Origin: Prevotella sp. P5-50
GTDB lineage: Bacteria > Bacteroidota > Bacteroidia > Bacteroidales > Bacteroidaceae
Length of the DNA: 64,000 bases
Assembly: GCF_002251295.1 (NCBI RefSeq)
Contig: NZ_NPJA01000053.1
Span: 23,983 to 87,982, forward strand
Direction: 5' to 3'
Shown here: piece by piece, positions 24,408 through 33,267 of the stretch
Position numbering within the stretch: the first letter of the stretch is position 1
Layout: every line of letters begins with the position of its first letter
Notes under the pieces: model-generated
What the model saw: only the letters and a program-made list of their open reading frames with translations
What the model was told of the DNA's origin: nothing
Databases searched by the model: none
Made by a program: the position numbers and the translations under genes

Positions 24408-27400
24408 ATGAATATTATTAAAACCCTCATGGTCGGTGCGTTCTCAATGACCGCATTGACAATGGCTGCAGCAGAAGTGCAGCAGAATGGCAACAAGGTC
24501 ATGGTCAAACCCGATGGTGGTCAGGCCAAAGTTATCTGTCTTGAGGTGATGAACGACAACATCATCCGTGTGCGCGCCACATCCGAGAGTGCATTACCTG
24601 TCAAGAAACCCAGTCTGATGATTGTACCGCAGATAGCTCCCGCAAAAAAAAACTATACGATAAGTGAGGACGAGCAGTCTGTAATAGTCAAAGCGAAGAA
24701 TGTGACTGCCGTAGTCAATAAGGCAACGGGTGCGATCGTATTTTTTGATGCCACAGGAAAACAACTGCTTAAAGAGGCTAAGGATGGCAAGAAATTCCAG
24801 AACTTCACAGTCCCTGAGCGCGAATACGGAGTACGCAACATCGGTGGAGTGACCGAAGAGATGAAGCACGGACTGACTTGGCAGATGCTTTTCGACAGTC
24901 CTTCCGATGAAGCCTTCTATGGATTGGGACAGCATCAGTCTGAGGAATTTAATATGAAAGGTAAAAACGAAGACCTGTTCCAATATAACACCAAGGTCTC
25001 TATTCCTTTCGTACTCTCCAACAAGAACTATGGTATCCTGTGGGACAGCTACAGTTATTGCCGCTTTGGCAATCCCAACGACTATTTGCAGCTGAACCGT
25101 GCCTTCAAACTCTACGACCGTCGCGGTAAAGAAGGTCATCTGACTGGTACCTACGTCGATAAGAATGGTAAGAAACTGGTGCGCGATGAGGATAGCATCT
25201 ATTATGAGTATGCTTGTCCTCCAACTTCAGAAATTGCCAACAAGACCGATAATGGTGGTCTGAAGAACCTCCCCAAGGGCTTCAATCTCCAAGGTGCCAC
25301 TGTGACATACGAAGGATTTATCGAGCCTGAATGTTGTGGTCGTTGTGCCAAGGCTGGCAAGAATGAGAAGCAACTCTATCAGTTTATCCTCTACTATGCC
25401 GGTTATATCAAGGTGTATATCGATGGCAAGGAGGTGGTGCCTGAGCGTTGGCGTACCGCATGGAACCCCAACAGCTATAAGTTTAGCACCGAACTGACCA
25501 AGGGTAAGAAGGCACAGTTGCGCATTGAGTGGCAACCCGATGGTGGCGATTCCTATTGCGGACTGCGTGTCTCACAACCTCGCAATAAGACAGAGCGTGA
25601 GCAACTCAGTATCTGGAGCGAGATGGCGCGCGATATGGATTACTACTTCATTGCAGGTCAGAATTTCGATGATGTCATCAGCGGCTATCGCACTTTGACA
25701 GGAAAAGCATCGCTCTATCCGAAATGGGTGCTCGGCTTCTGGCAGAGCCGCGAACGCTATCAGAGCAGTCAGGACATCGAGGATAACCTCGCAGAGTTCC
25801 GTCGTCGCCACATTCCTATCGACAATATCGTGCAGGACTGGAACTACTGGAATCTGCCCGATTGGGGTGCTCACGACTTTGAAGCAAGCCGTTATCCCAA
25901 CCCACAGGCTATGCTCGACTCTGTTCACGCTATGCACGGACGCTTCATGATTAGTGTATGGCCTAAGTTCTACGACACCACCGAACACTATAAGGAACTC
26001 GACGAGAAGGGATGGATGTATCGTCAGGCTGTCAAGGACGATATCCACGACTGGCTTGGCTTCCGTGGTTCGATGTATGATGCCTATGATGAGGGAGCTC
26101 GCAAACTGTTCTGGAAACAGATGGACGACCATCTCTATAGCAAGTTTAATAAGAATGGTGTGCCTGGCATCGATGCTTGGTGGATGGATGCCTCAGAGCC
26201 TAATGTGCGCGACTGCACTCCGATGTGGTATCGCAAAGCACTTTGCGGACCTACTGCCCTCGGCACTTCTACCGAATATTTCAATGCCTATTCTACCGTC
26301 AATGCCGATGCTATCTACAACGGACAGCGTTCGGTATGGAAGGGTAAAGCCAACGAACCTCGTGTGTTCCTGCTCACCCGTAGCGGTTTCGCTGGTGAAC
26401 AGCGCTATTCTACAGCCACTTGGAGTGGTGATATCGGCACCCGTTGGGAGGATATGCGCGCTCAGATGACAGCCGGACTCAACTATTCTATGTCGGGTGT
26501 GCCTTTCTGGGGAATGGACCAAGGTGGCTTCTGTGTAGAAAACCGCTATGTTGCGGCTCAGAAACTCTTCAACGAAACAGGTGAAGAGAACGAAGATTTG
26601 AAGGAATGGCGTGAACTCCAGGCTCGCTGGAATCAGTTTGGAGCCTTCATCCCCTTGTTCCGTTCGCATGGTCAGTGGCCTACTCGCGAAATCTGGAACA
26701 TCGCTCCCGACAATCATCCTGCCTATAAGTCGTTTGTTTATTACGACCAGTTGCGCTATCGCTTGATGCCTTATATGTACAGCATGGCTGCATGGGCTCA
26801 CTTCAAAGACTATACGCTGATGCGTGCACTCGTTATGGATTTCAATGGCGATAAGGAAGTGGAGAATATCGGCAACCAGTGGATGTTTGGTCCTGCGCTC
26901 ATGGCTTGTCCTGTTGGCTACTACAAGGCTCGCAACCGTAGCGTATATTTCCCCAAACAGTGTGGTTGGTATGATTTCTATACTGGCGAACACTATGATG
27001 GTGGTCAGCATTTGGTAGTTGATGCACCCTACGAGAAGATTCCTGTTTTCGTACGTGAAGGTGCCATCATTCCATTTGGTCCTGCCATGGAGTGGTGCGA
27101 CGAGAAACCTGCCGAACTCATCAATCTCTATGTCTATGAGGGTCAGGACGGATCGTTCCAACTCTACGAAGACGAGGGAACCAACTACAACTACGAGAAG
27201 GGTAAGTATGCCACCATCGAGATTGCCTATAACGATGCCGACAAAACTGTCAGCTTCGGCAAGCGCAATGGTGCTTTCAAGGGTATGCTGAAAAACCGTC
27301 GTTTCAATGTAGTACTCGTGAAGAAAGACCAGCCCCGCGACCTCAACCTCGACAATCCTGAGGGTAAAATGGTGCAGTACAGCGGTAAGGCTGTTAGCGT

Positions 27401-27410
27401 GAAACTCTGA
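24408..27410 (+). CDS. GH31 glycosidase with PA14 insert, probable alpha-xylosidase
   Basis: 1000 residues, signal peptide at 1-23. N-terminal beta-sandwich, then a PA14 lectin-like insert (about 275-400; GFIEPECCGRC, QFILYYAGYIKVYIDGKE), then the GH31 barrel. Catalytic residues: nucleophile D594 in WWMDASEPN, acid/base D675 in WSGDIGTRWED. The C-terminal beta domains are present. The PA14 insertion in a GH31 is the arrangement of Bacteroides ovatus BoGH31A, an alpha-xylosidase acting on xyloglucan oligosaccharides, so that activity is the best guess; alpha-glucosidase cannot be excluded. It follows the sensor gene by 37 bases and ends at a hairpin terminator. Confidence 0.9.
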   Translation: MNIIKTLMVGAFSMTALTMAAAEVQQNGNKVMVKPDGGQAKVICLEVMNDNIIRVRATSESALPVKKPSLMIVPQIAPAKKNYTISEDEQSVIVKAKNVTAVVNKATGAIVFFDATGKQLLKEAKDGKKFQNFTVPEREYGVRNIGGVTEEMKHGLTWQMLFDSPSDEAFYGLGQHQSEEFNMKGKNEDLFQYNTKVSIPFVLSNKNYGILWDSYSYCRFGNPNDYLQLNRAFKLYDRRGKEGHLTGTYVDKNGKKLVRDEDSIYYEYACPPTSEIANKTDNGGLKNLPKGFNLQGATVTYEGFIEPECCGRCAKAGKNEKQLYQFILYYAGYIKVYIDGKEVVPERWRTAWNPNSYKFSTELTKGKKAQLRIEWQPDGGDSYCGLRVSQPRNKTEREQLSIWSEMARDMDYYFIAGQNFDDVISGYRTLTGKASLYPKWVLGFWQSRERYQSSQDIEDNLAEFRRRHIPIDNIVQDWNYWNLPDWGAHDFEASRYPNPQAMLDSVHAMHGRFMISVWPKFYDTTEHYKELDEKGWMYRQAVKDDIHDWLGFRGSMYDAYDEGARKLFWKQMDDHLYSKFNKNGVPGIDAWWMDASEPNVRDCTPMWYRKALCGPTALGTSTEYFNAYSTVNADAIYNGQRSVWKGKANEPRVFLLTRSGFAGEQRYSTATWSGDIGTRWEDMRAQMTAGLNYSMSGVPFWGMDQGGFCVENRYVAAQKLFNETGEENEDLKEWRELQARWNQFGAFIPLFRSHGQWPTREIWNIAPDNHPAYKSFVYYDQLRYRLMPYMYSMAAWAHFKDYTLMRALVMDFNGDKEVENIGNQWMFGPALMACPVGYYKARNRSVYFPKQCGWYDFYTGEHYDGGQHLVVDAPYEKIPVFVREGAIIPFGPAMEWCDEKPAELINLYVYEGQDGSFQLYEDEGTNYNYEKGKYATIEIAYNDADKTVSFGKRNGAFKGMLKNRRFNVVLVKKDQPRDLNLDNPEGKMVQYSGKAVSVKL

Positions 27411-27433
27411 TTTTAAAGATATTGCAATAGGAG

Positions 27434-27455
27434 GGGTGTGCCATACGGCACACCC
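27434..27455 (+). terminator. Hairpin terminator after the GH31 gene
   Basis: Perfect stem GGGTGTGCC-ATAC-GGCACACCC followed by TTCTTGTCTT. It lies 24 bases after the GH31 stop. Confidence 0.65.
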
Positions 27456-27603
27456 TTCTTGTCTTATATAATACCCAATGACTACCCATTGACCACCTGC
27501 ATAACCATCGTACTGACATCGCCCTTCTTCTATATACAAGTTGCCTAAATGTTCCATTTACCATGTACAAGATATTGCCCGTTATTTTGCCAAGGCATTT
27601 CCA

Positions 27604-27880
27604 ATGTTTTGCAAAAGTATTACCCCATGTTTTGCAAAAGTATTACCCCATGTTTTGCAAAAGTATTACCCCATGTTTTGCAAAAGTATTGTCTAACGTT
27701 TGAAAAAGATCTTTTCAACGATTGATAAAGATGTTATCCAACGTTTGATAAAGATGTTATCCAATATTTGATAAAAGTATTATCCAATATTTGATAAAAG
27801 TATTATCCAACGTTTGATAAGGGTATTATCCAACGTTGGATAAAAAGATTATCAAGGTTTGGAAAAACGTTGATAAACGA
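27604..27880 (+). repeat. Tandem array of about twelve 23-bp units
   Basis: Two subtypes follow one another. Four units start ATGTTTTGCAAAAGTATT; about eight more are of the type ACGTTTGATAAAAGTATT, with variants (ATATTTGAT, GGTTTGGA). Period is 23 bases (one unit 22), so it is not coding. Most units contain a half-site-like ACGTTTG or ATATTTG and end ATCCA. The array sits between the GH31 terminator and the GH2 promoter. The units lack spacers, so it is not a CRISPR array. Confidence 0.85.
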
Positions 27881-27975
27881 TAGCTTTTTATAAGGGAAAT
27901 AGGATCACGCTTTACTTTTGTCCTTTCATGGCGTTAGTTAATTGTTTATGTTTTGTATCCTCAGGGCGTTGCAGG

Positions 27976-28080
27976 GGTGGTCGAATGGTGGTCGAAAATC
28001 TAAAAAACAGAAGGTTCGACCACCCGTTATGGTGTTGTGCTGTAGTTACTTATCTGATTCTGGTGGTCGAGTGGTCGAAT
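27976..28080. repeat. Cluster of GGTGGTCGA repeats, direct and inverted
   Basis: GGTGGTCGAA at 27976-27985 and 27987-27996, the inverse TTCGACCACC at 28015-28024, GGTGGTCGAG at 28062-28071 and GTGGTCGAAT at 28071-28080. The rest of the gap, 28081-28400, holds a GC-rich palindromic patch (GCGTGCGC/GCGCGC) and no gene that I can support. Confidence 0.6.
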
Positions 28081-28382
28081 TTTATGACGTCGCGTGCGCG
28101 TGCGCATATACGCGCACATAATATAAAGGAAGTTCGCCGATGCTCATTGATCTGTTTTTGTTAGATTTCTCCTTTGGTGCGCTACATCCTTGATTCGTCT
28201 CAATATCATTCAACAGCCCCGTATGGTTAAGCGCAGATTCAAATTAAAATGATGCTTAATACAACGATAGACAGAAGTTGTTTTCTGGTAATGAAAGTTC
28301 TCATTTCCATCCATCTTCATAAATTTGCTGGAAAAATCATAGCAGTTGCCGTTGGGTGGAGGTAAAAAAATGACAGAAAGCC

Positions 28383-28413
28383 TTTGTCTTCTTGCTGAAA
28401 ATCGCTAACTTTG
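28383..28413 (+). promoter_or_regulatory. Promoter TTTG-N19-TAACTTTG of the GH2-GH31 pair
   Basis: TTTG at 28383-28386 and TAACTTTG at 28406-28413 with 19 bases between. The GH2 ATG at 28442 follows about 28 bases on. Confidence 0.7.
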
Positions 28414-28441
28414 CCCAACGATTTACCAATACTAATTTCTT

Positions 28442-30799
28442 ATGTATAGATTCTTTATTCTGGCATGTGCCATTGGCTGTATGTTGACCGCACAGGCACG
28501 CGACCGCCAGAACTTTGACAACGGATGGCGATTTGTGCTGGCAGACTCGGCACAAATGTCAAAAACCGATTATCATGATACGCATTGGCGTGCACTAAAC
28601 CTACCACACGATTGGGCTGTGGAGGGTGATTTTCTCTGTTCTAACCCATCAGGAGCGGGTGGGGGAGCACTTCCTGGCGGCATTGGATGGTATCGCAAGA
28701 CTTTCAATCTGCAGAAAAAACAAGGAGAACGCTACTTCATTGAGTTCGACGGAGTGTATATGAATGCCCGTGTCTATATCAACGGTAAGGAAGTGGGCTA
28801 CCGCCCTTACGGTTATAGCTCGTTTGAATACGACATCACACCTTATCTCATAGCCGGTCGCAACGTGGTGGCTGTGCGTGTGGATAATAGCGATCAGCCT
28901 AATTCCAGATGGTATAGCGGATGCGGTATCTACCGCCATGTGTGGTTTACCAAAACCGCCGATGTGCATGTGAAACACTGGGGAGTGCATGTGGTTGCCA
29001 ATCCCGACGGACGTATCTCCGTGACTGCTGATGTGGAAAGTCAGGGCAAAGCCTATAAGGTGCGCAACCAAGTGTTTGATGCCCAAGGACGAGCAGTTGG
29101 TTTGAAAGTGCGCCGTCCCCATCTGTGGTCGGTTGATGACCCCTATATCTATAAGGTACGCACGCAAGTGCTGGTAGGTGGAAAAGTGGTCGATGAGGTG
29201 TGGACCAACACCGGATTCCGCTCGTTCCGCTTCGATGCCAAGACAGGTTTCTGGCTCAATGGCAAGAACATGAAGCTCAACGGGGTTTGCGAACACCACG
29301 ATTTCGGTTGTTTGGGTGCTGTGGTCAACGAAGATGCCATGCACCGCAAACTCGTGCGACTGAAGGAAATGGGTGTGAATGCCATTCGTTCATCACACAA
29401 TCCGCCTGCTCCCGAACTACTCAACATGTGCGACACCATGGGACTTATCGTCATGGACGAGTCGTTTGACATGTGGCGCCGCCGTAAGACTCAAAACGAC
29501 TATGCACGCTTCTTCGACGAATGGCACGAGCGCGACCTTGCCGACTTGATACTGCGTGACCGCAATCATCCCTCCATACTGATGTGGAGCATCGGCAATG
29601 AGGTGCTCGAACAGTGGTCGTCTGCCGATGCTGATACGTTGACTCTTGAGCAAGCCAACCTCATACTCAATGCCGGACACGATGCTTCGACCCTTGCCAA
29701 GGATGGCGAAACCAGCGTCAATACATTGTTGGCAGACCATTTGGCTGACATTGTGCGTCGCTACGACACGACACGTCCCATCACCGCAGGATGTAACGAA
29801 CCATCACCCGACAACCACCTGTTCAAGGGTAAGGCACTCGATATTGTAGGCTTCAACTATCATCATCAGTGGATTAAGGATGTACCCAAGAATTTCCCCG
29901 GTCGTCCGTTTATCATGACCGAAAGCGTTTCAGCCCTGCAGACAACGGGATTTTACACCATGCCCAGCGACTCTGTCATCAAAGCACCTAAGGAATGGTG
30001 GTTGCCCTATACCGATCCTTCGTTCAAATGCTCGTCTTACGATAACATGCATGCCTCATGGAGCAGTACTCACGAGGAAACATGGGATGTGGTGAAGCAT
30101 ACTCCCTATGTCGGTGGACAGTTTATATGGACCGGTTTCGACTATATCGGCGAACCCACACCTTATTCTTATCCTGCTCGCAGCAGTTATTTCGGCATCA
30201 TCGACTTGGCTGGTCAGCCTAAAGATGTCTATTATATGTATCAGAGCGAATGGACCAATCGCCCTGTTCTGCATCTCTTCCCCCATTGGAACTGGCTCGA
30301 TGGCGAACAAATCGATATGTGGTGCTACTACAATCAAGCCGACGAAGTGGAACTCTACATCAACGGCAAGAGTCATGGCGTGCGCCGCAAGGCAGATAGC
30401 CACCAGTATCATGTGATGTGGCGCGTAACCTTTGAACCCGGAGAAGTGAAGGTCGTGGCACGCAAAGACGGTAAAGAGGTGCGCCAGCAGACTATCCATA
30501 CTGCCGGACAGCCCCATCATTTGCAACTCAGCATCGATTATCAAGGTAAAAACACCACCTTCGTCAAGGTGGAAGTGGTTGATGAGAACGGCAACCGATG
30601 CCCTTGGGCAGAGAACCAAGTGTTTTTCGATACCGATGCCACCATCATCGGTGTGGATAACGGAAACCAGACATCACTCGAACGCTTCAAGGACAATAAG
30701 CGCAAAGCATTCTTCGGCAGATGCTTCGTCGTACTCGACGGACATGGCACGCTGACTGCTAAATCATACGGACTACCAACAGCAACTATCAAATTATGA
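28442..30799 (+). CDS. GH2 beta-galactosidase-like glycosidase
   Basis: 785 residues; signal peptide at 1-20 (TAQA before RDRQN). GH2 layout: sugar-binding jelly roll with NLPHDWAVEGDF and WYRKTF, immunoglobulin-like domain, then TIM barrel. Catalytic residues: acid/base E387 in SIGNEVLEQW, nucleophile E494 in IMTESVSAL. C-terminal beta domains (DUF4982-like, then an Ig-like domain) complete the usual Bacteroidetes architecture. The most probable activity is beta-galactosidase; beta-glucuronidase or beta-mannosidase would also fit GH2. The next GH31 gene overlaps its stop (ATGA), so the two are co-translated. Together with GH31 this suits galactosylated xyloglucan side chains. Confidence 0.92.
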   Translation: MYRFFILACAIGCMLTAQARDRQNFDNGWRFVLADSAQMSKTDYHDTHWRALNLPHDWAVEGDFLCSNPSGAGGGALPGGIGWYRKTFNLQKKQGERYFIEFDGVYMNARVYINGKEVGYRPYGYSSFEYDITPYLIAGRNVVAVRVDNSDQPNSRWYSGCGIYRHVWFTKTADVHVKHWGVHVVANPDGRISVTADVESQGKAYKVRNQVFDAQGRAVGLKVRRPHLWSVDDPYIYKVRTQVLVGGKVVDEVWTNTGFRSFRFDAKTGFWLNGKNMKLNGVCEHHDFGCLGAVVNEDAMHRKLVRLKEMGVNAIRSSHNPPAPELLNMCDTMGLIVMDESFDMWRRRKTQNDYARFFDEWHERDLADLILRDRNHPSILMWSIGNEVLEQWSSADADTLTLEQANLILNAGHDASTLAKDGETSVNTLLADHLADIVRRYDTTRPITAGCNEPSPDNHLFKGKALDIVGFNYHHQWIKDVPKNFPGRPFIMTESVSALQTTGFYTMPSDSVIKAPKEWWLPYTDPSFKCSSYDNMHASWSSTHEETWDVVKHTPYVGGQFIWTGFDYIGEPTPYSYPARSSYFGIIDLAGQPKDVYYMYQSEWTNRPVLHLFPHWNWLDGEQIDMWCYYNQADEVELYINGKSHGVRRKADSHQYHVMWRVTFEPGEVKVVARKDGKEVRQQTIHTAGQPHHLQLSIDYQGKNTTFVKVEVVDENGNRCPWAENQVFFDTDATIIGVDNGNQTSLERFKDNKRKAFFGRCFVVLDGHGTLTAKSYGLPTATIKL

Positions 30800-33150
30800 T
30801 GAAGAAAATCTTATTATCAGCAGCGCTCCTGCCTATGGCAGCCGTTGCGCAGATACAGACATCGGCAGGTGTACAGTATCTGCAATGCCAGGCAAAAGAT
30901 ATGTCGGGCGAGTTCTCTGACCTCTCCAACACTTATTTTCTGGCTGACAGTCTGGCTGGCTTCGACCTCAACAAGGGCGAAGGACTGCTCAACTGGAAAC
31001 GCTACCGTCTCGCACCGCGACAGGCTTTCAACCTCAATGGCTATTGGCCTGTGCGCATGAAGATGCTCGATTTCCCCGACACACAGTATGACAACGACCC
31101 CAACCTGCGCATCAAAGTGCAGAAAATAGACAACCGCACACTTCGTGTCACCATCTTCACTTCACCCATCGAGCCGAAAATGGACGATGCCAACGACCCC
31201 ATGTTCTCACCGGAATTTATTGCACAGCAAACTGGCGAACAGGCTAAAAACGGTCGTGGACGCTGGAACGTGAAAGCTACCGACCAAGCTATTGTCTATA
31301 AAAACAATAACGGTTCACTCGAAATACAGAAGTATCCGTTCCGTATCGTGCTGCGCGACGGACAGGGCAAACTGCTCACGCAGACCCGCCACATCATCGA
31401 TAACGACAGTACACAGGTGAAACTCCTGCCCTTCAACTTTATCAAACGCGGTTCAGACAATTCGCGCAGCATCAATCCCGTACTGATGCTCTCACCAAAC
31501 GAGCGCATCTACGGTTGCGGCGAAAGTTTCACATCGCTCAACAAAGTAGGACAGAAAGTGCAAATCTCGGTAGTCGATCCACAAGGACCAGAGACCGATG
31601 GCATGTATAAACCCGTGCCTTTCTATTTCTCTAATCGGGGATATGGTATCTTCATGCACACCTCGGCACCTACAACAGCTGATTTCGGTGCCTCTTACAT
31701 CGGTGCACAGCGCCTCTTTATGGGCGACGAAACGATGGACTTCTTCATCTTCTTCGGTGAACCGAAAGACGTGCTCAATGCTTATACCGACGTCACTGGT
31801 AAGTCACCTATGCTTCCCCTCTGGACTTTCGGCACATGGATGAGCCGCATCACCTATTTCTCTCAGGAGGAAGGACTCGACATTGCCCGTAAACTCCGTG
31901 CCAACAAGATACCATCAGATGTTATCCATTTCGATACAGGATGGTTTGGCGTAGATTGGCAGTGCGACTATGAGTTTGCCAAAGATCGTTTCAAAGATCC
32001 AGTAGCCATGCTCAAGTCGATGAAGAAAGACGGTTTCCATACCTGTCTTTGGCAGTTGCCCTACTTCACACCGAAGAACCGCTACTTCCGTGAACTCGTT
32101 GATGGCGGCATGGCTGTACACAACGGCAACGGAACATTGAGCTATGAAGATGCGGTGCTCGACCTCAGCAATCCCAAGACCGTAGCATGGTATCAAGGCA
32201 AAATCGCTAACCTCATCAAACAAGGAGTCAGCGCTATCAAGTGTGACTTCGGTGAGGCTGCACCATACGATGGCATCTATGCCAGCGGTAAAACAGGATT
32301 CTATGAGCACAACCTCTATCCCCTGCGCTACAACAAAGCACTCTGGCAGGCTGTGCGCGACAATACTCCCGACCATGAAGGTGTCATCTGGGCTCGCAGC
32401 GCATGGGCTGGAAGCCAGCGCTATCCGCTCCATTGGGGTGGCGATGCTGCTACCAACGAGATTGGTAGCGTAGGTATGTTGGGCGATCTCCGTGGCGGTT
32501 TGTCATTCGGACTCAGCGGATTCTCCTTCTGGAGTCATGACATGGGTGGCTTTGTCACCAAGAGTCCCGACGATCTCTACCGTCGTTGGCTGCCATTCGG
32601 ATTCCTTTCAAGCCATACACGTGCCCATGGAGCACCTCCTACCGAACCTTGGCTCATCAGCGAAAGCTTTACCAAAGCATTCCGCCAGTCGGCAGAAATG
32701 AAATACAAACTCATGCCTTATGTCTATGCACAGGCAAAGGATTGCTCTGAGCGCGGACTGCCTATGGTACGTGCACTGCTCGTGGAATTCCCCGATGATC
32801 CAGGTGCATGGTTTGTGGAAGACGAGTATATGTTTGGTTCGCAGATTCTTGTTGCTCCAATGCTCGAAACTGGAAAAAGCCGCACCGTATATCTGCCCCG
32901 TGGAAAGTGGATTGATTATCAGACAGGAAAAGTCTATGAGGGGGGCTATCAGACTATCCCAACTGCTGAGATTCCCTGCGTCATCCTCGTCAAGGATGGA
33001 TCACTCATTCCCCATGTACCTGTCGCACAAAACACAGGCGATATCAAATGGGACAAGGTCGAGCTGAAAGCCTATAAGGCCGATGCTACCAAATGTACAG
33101 GACTCCTGTTCCGCCCTGGCGATAAGGAACTGCAACATATCGAGAAATAA
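30796..33150 (+). CDS. GH31 alpha-xylosidase-type glycosidase
   Basis: 784 residues, signal peptide at 1-19. The GH31 barrel has nucleophile D484 in IKCDFGEAAP, which matches the KxDFGE motif of the YicI-type alpha-xylosidases better than the WIDMNE of alpha-glucosidases. The acid/base is D550 in HWGGDAATNEIG. The N-terminal beta-sandwich contains NERIYGCGESFTSL; C-terminal beta domains are complete. It removes alpha-1,6-linked xylose from the non-reducing end of xyloglucan-like oligosaccharides, most likely in the periplasm. The ATGA overlap with the GH2 stop shows coupling. Confidence 0.92.
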   Translation: MMKKILLSAALLPMAAVAQIQTSAGVQYLQCQAKDMSGEFSDLSNTYFLADSLAGFDLNKGEGLLNWKRYRLAPRQAFNLNGYWPVRMKMLDFPDTQYDNDPNLRIKVQKIDNRTLRVTIFTSPIEPKMDDANDPMFSPEFIAQQTGEQAKNGRGRWNVKATDQAIVYKNNNGSLEIQKYPFRIVLRDGQGKLLTQTRHIIDNDSTQVKLLPFNFIKRGSDNSRSINPVLMLSPNERIYGCGESFTSLNKVGQKVQISVVDPQGPETDGMYKPVPFYFSNRGYGIFMHTSAPTTADFGASYIGAQRLFMGDETMDFFIFFGEPKDVLNAYTDVTGKSPMLPLWTFGTWMSRITYFSQEEGLDIARKLRANKIPSDVIHFDTGWFGVDWQCDYEFAKDRFKDPVAMLKSMKKDGFHTCLWQLPYFTPKNRYFRELVDGGMAVHNGNGTLSYEDAVLDLSNPKTVAWYQGKIANLIKQGVSAIKCDFGEAAPYDGIYASGKTGFYEHNLYPLRYNKALWQAVRDNTPDHEGVIWARSAWAGSQRYPLHWGGDAATNEIGSVGMLGDLRGGLSFGLSGFSFWSHDMGGFVTKSPDDLYRRWLPFGFLSSHTRAHGAPPTEPWLISESFTKAFRQSAEMKYKLMPYVYAQAKDCSERGLPMVRALLVEFPDDPGAWFVEDEYMFGSQILVAPMLETGKSRTVYLPRGKWIDYQTGKVYEGGYQTIPTAEIPCVILVKDGSLIPHVPVAQNTGDIKWDKVELKAYKADATKCTGLLFRPGDKELQHIEK

Positions 33151-33161
33151 CTATTCATGAG

Positions 33162-33206
33162 CCGGGGGATGAACATCAACAATGTTTCATTACCCGGTAT
33201 TTTTTA
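33162..33206 (+). terminator. Terminator after the GH2-GH31 pair
   Basis: Imperfect hairpin CCGGG..GATGAACAT / ATGTTTCAT..CCCGG followed by ATTTTTTA. It separates the GH31 gene from the CotH gene. Confidence 0.6.
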
Positions 33207-33267
33207 TAACTACAATTCCTCTTTGGTATATACGATAACGCTTTATTATCAATTATAGGTACATGCT

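Noticed and set aside
26193..27557. 454-codon minus-strand frame over the 3' half of the first GH31 gene
   Set aside because: Antisense to conserved catalytic regions; composition is that of a mirrored reading, no domain is visible.
27604..27880. CRISPR array
   Set aside because: Units are directly adjacent with no unique spacers and no cas genes are near.
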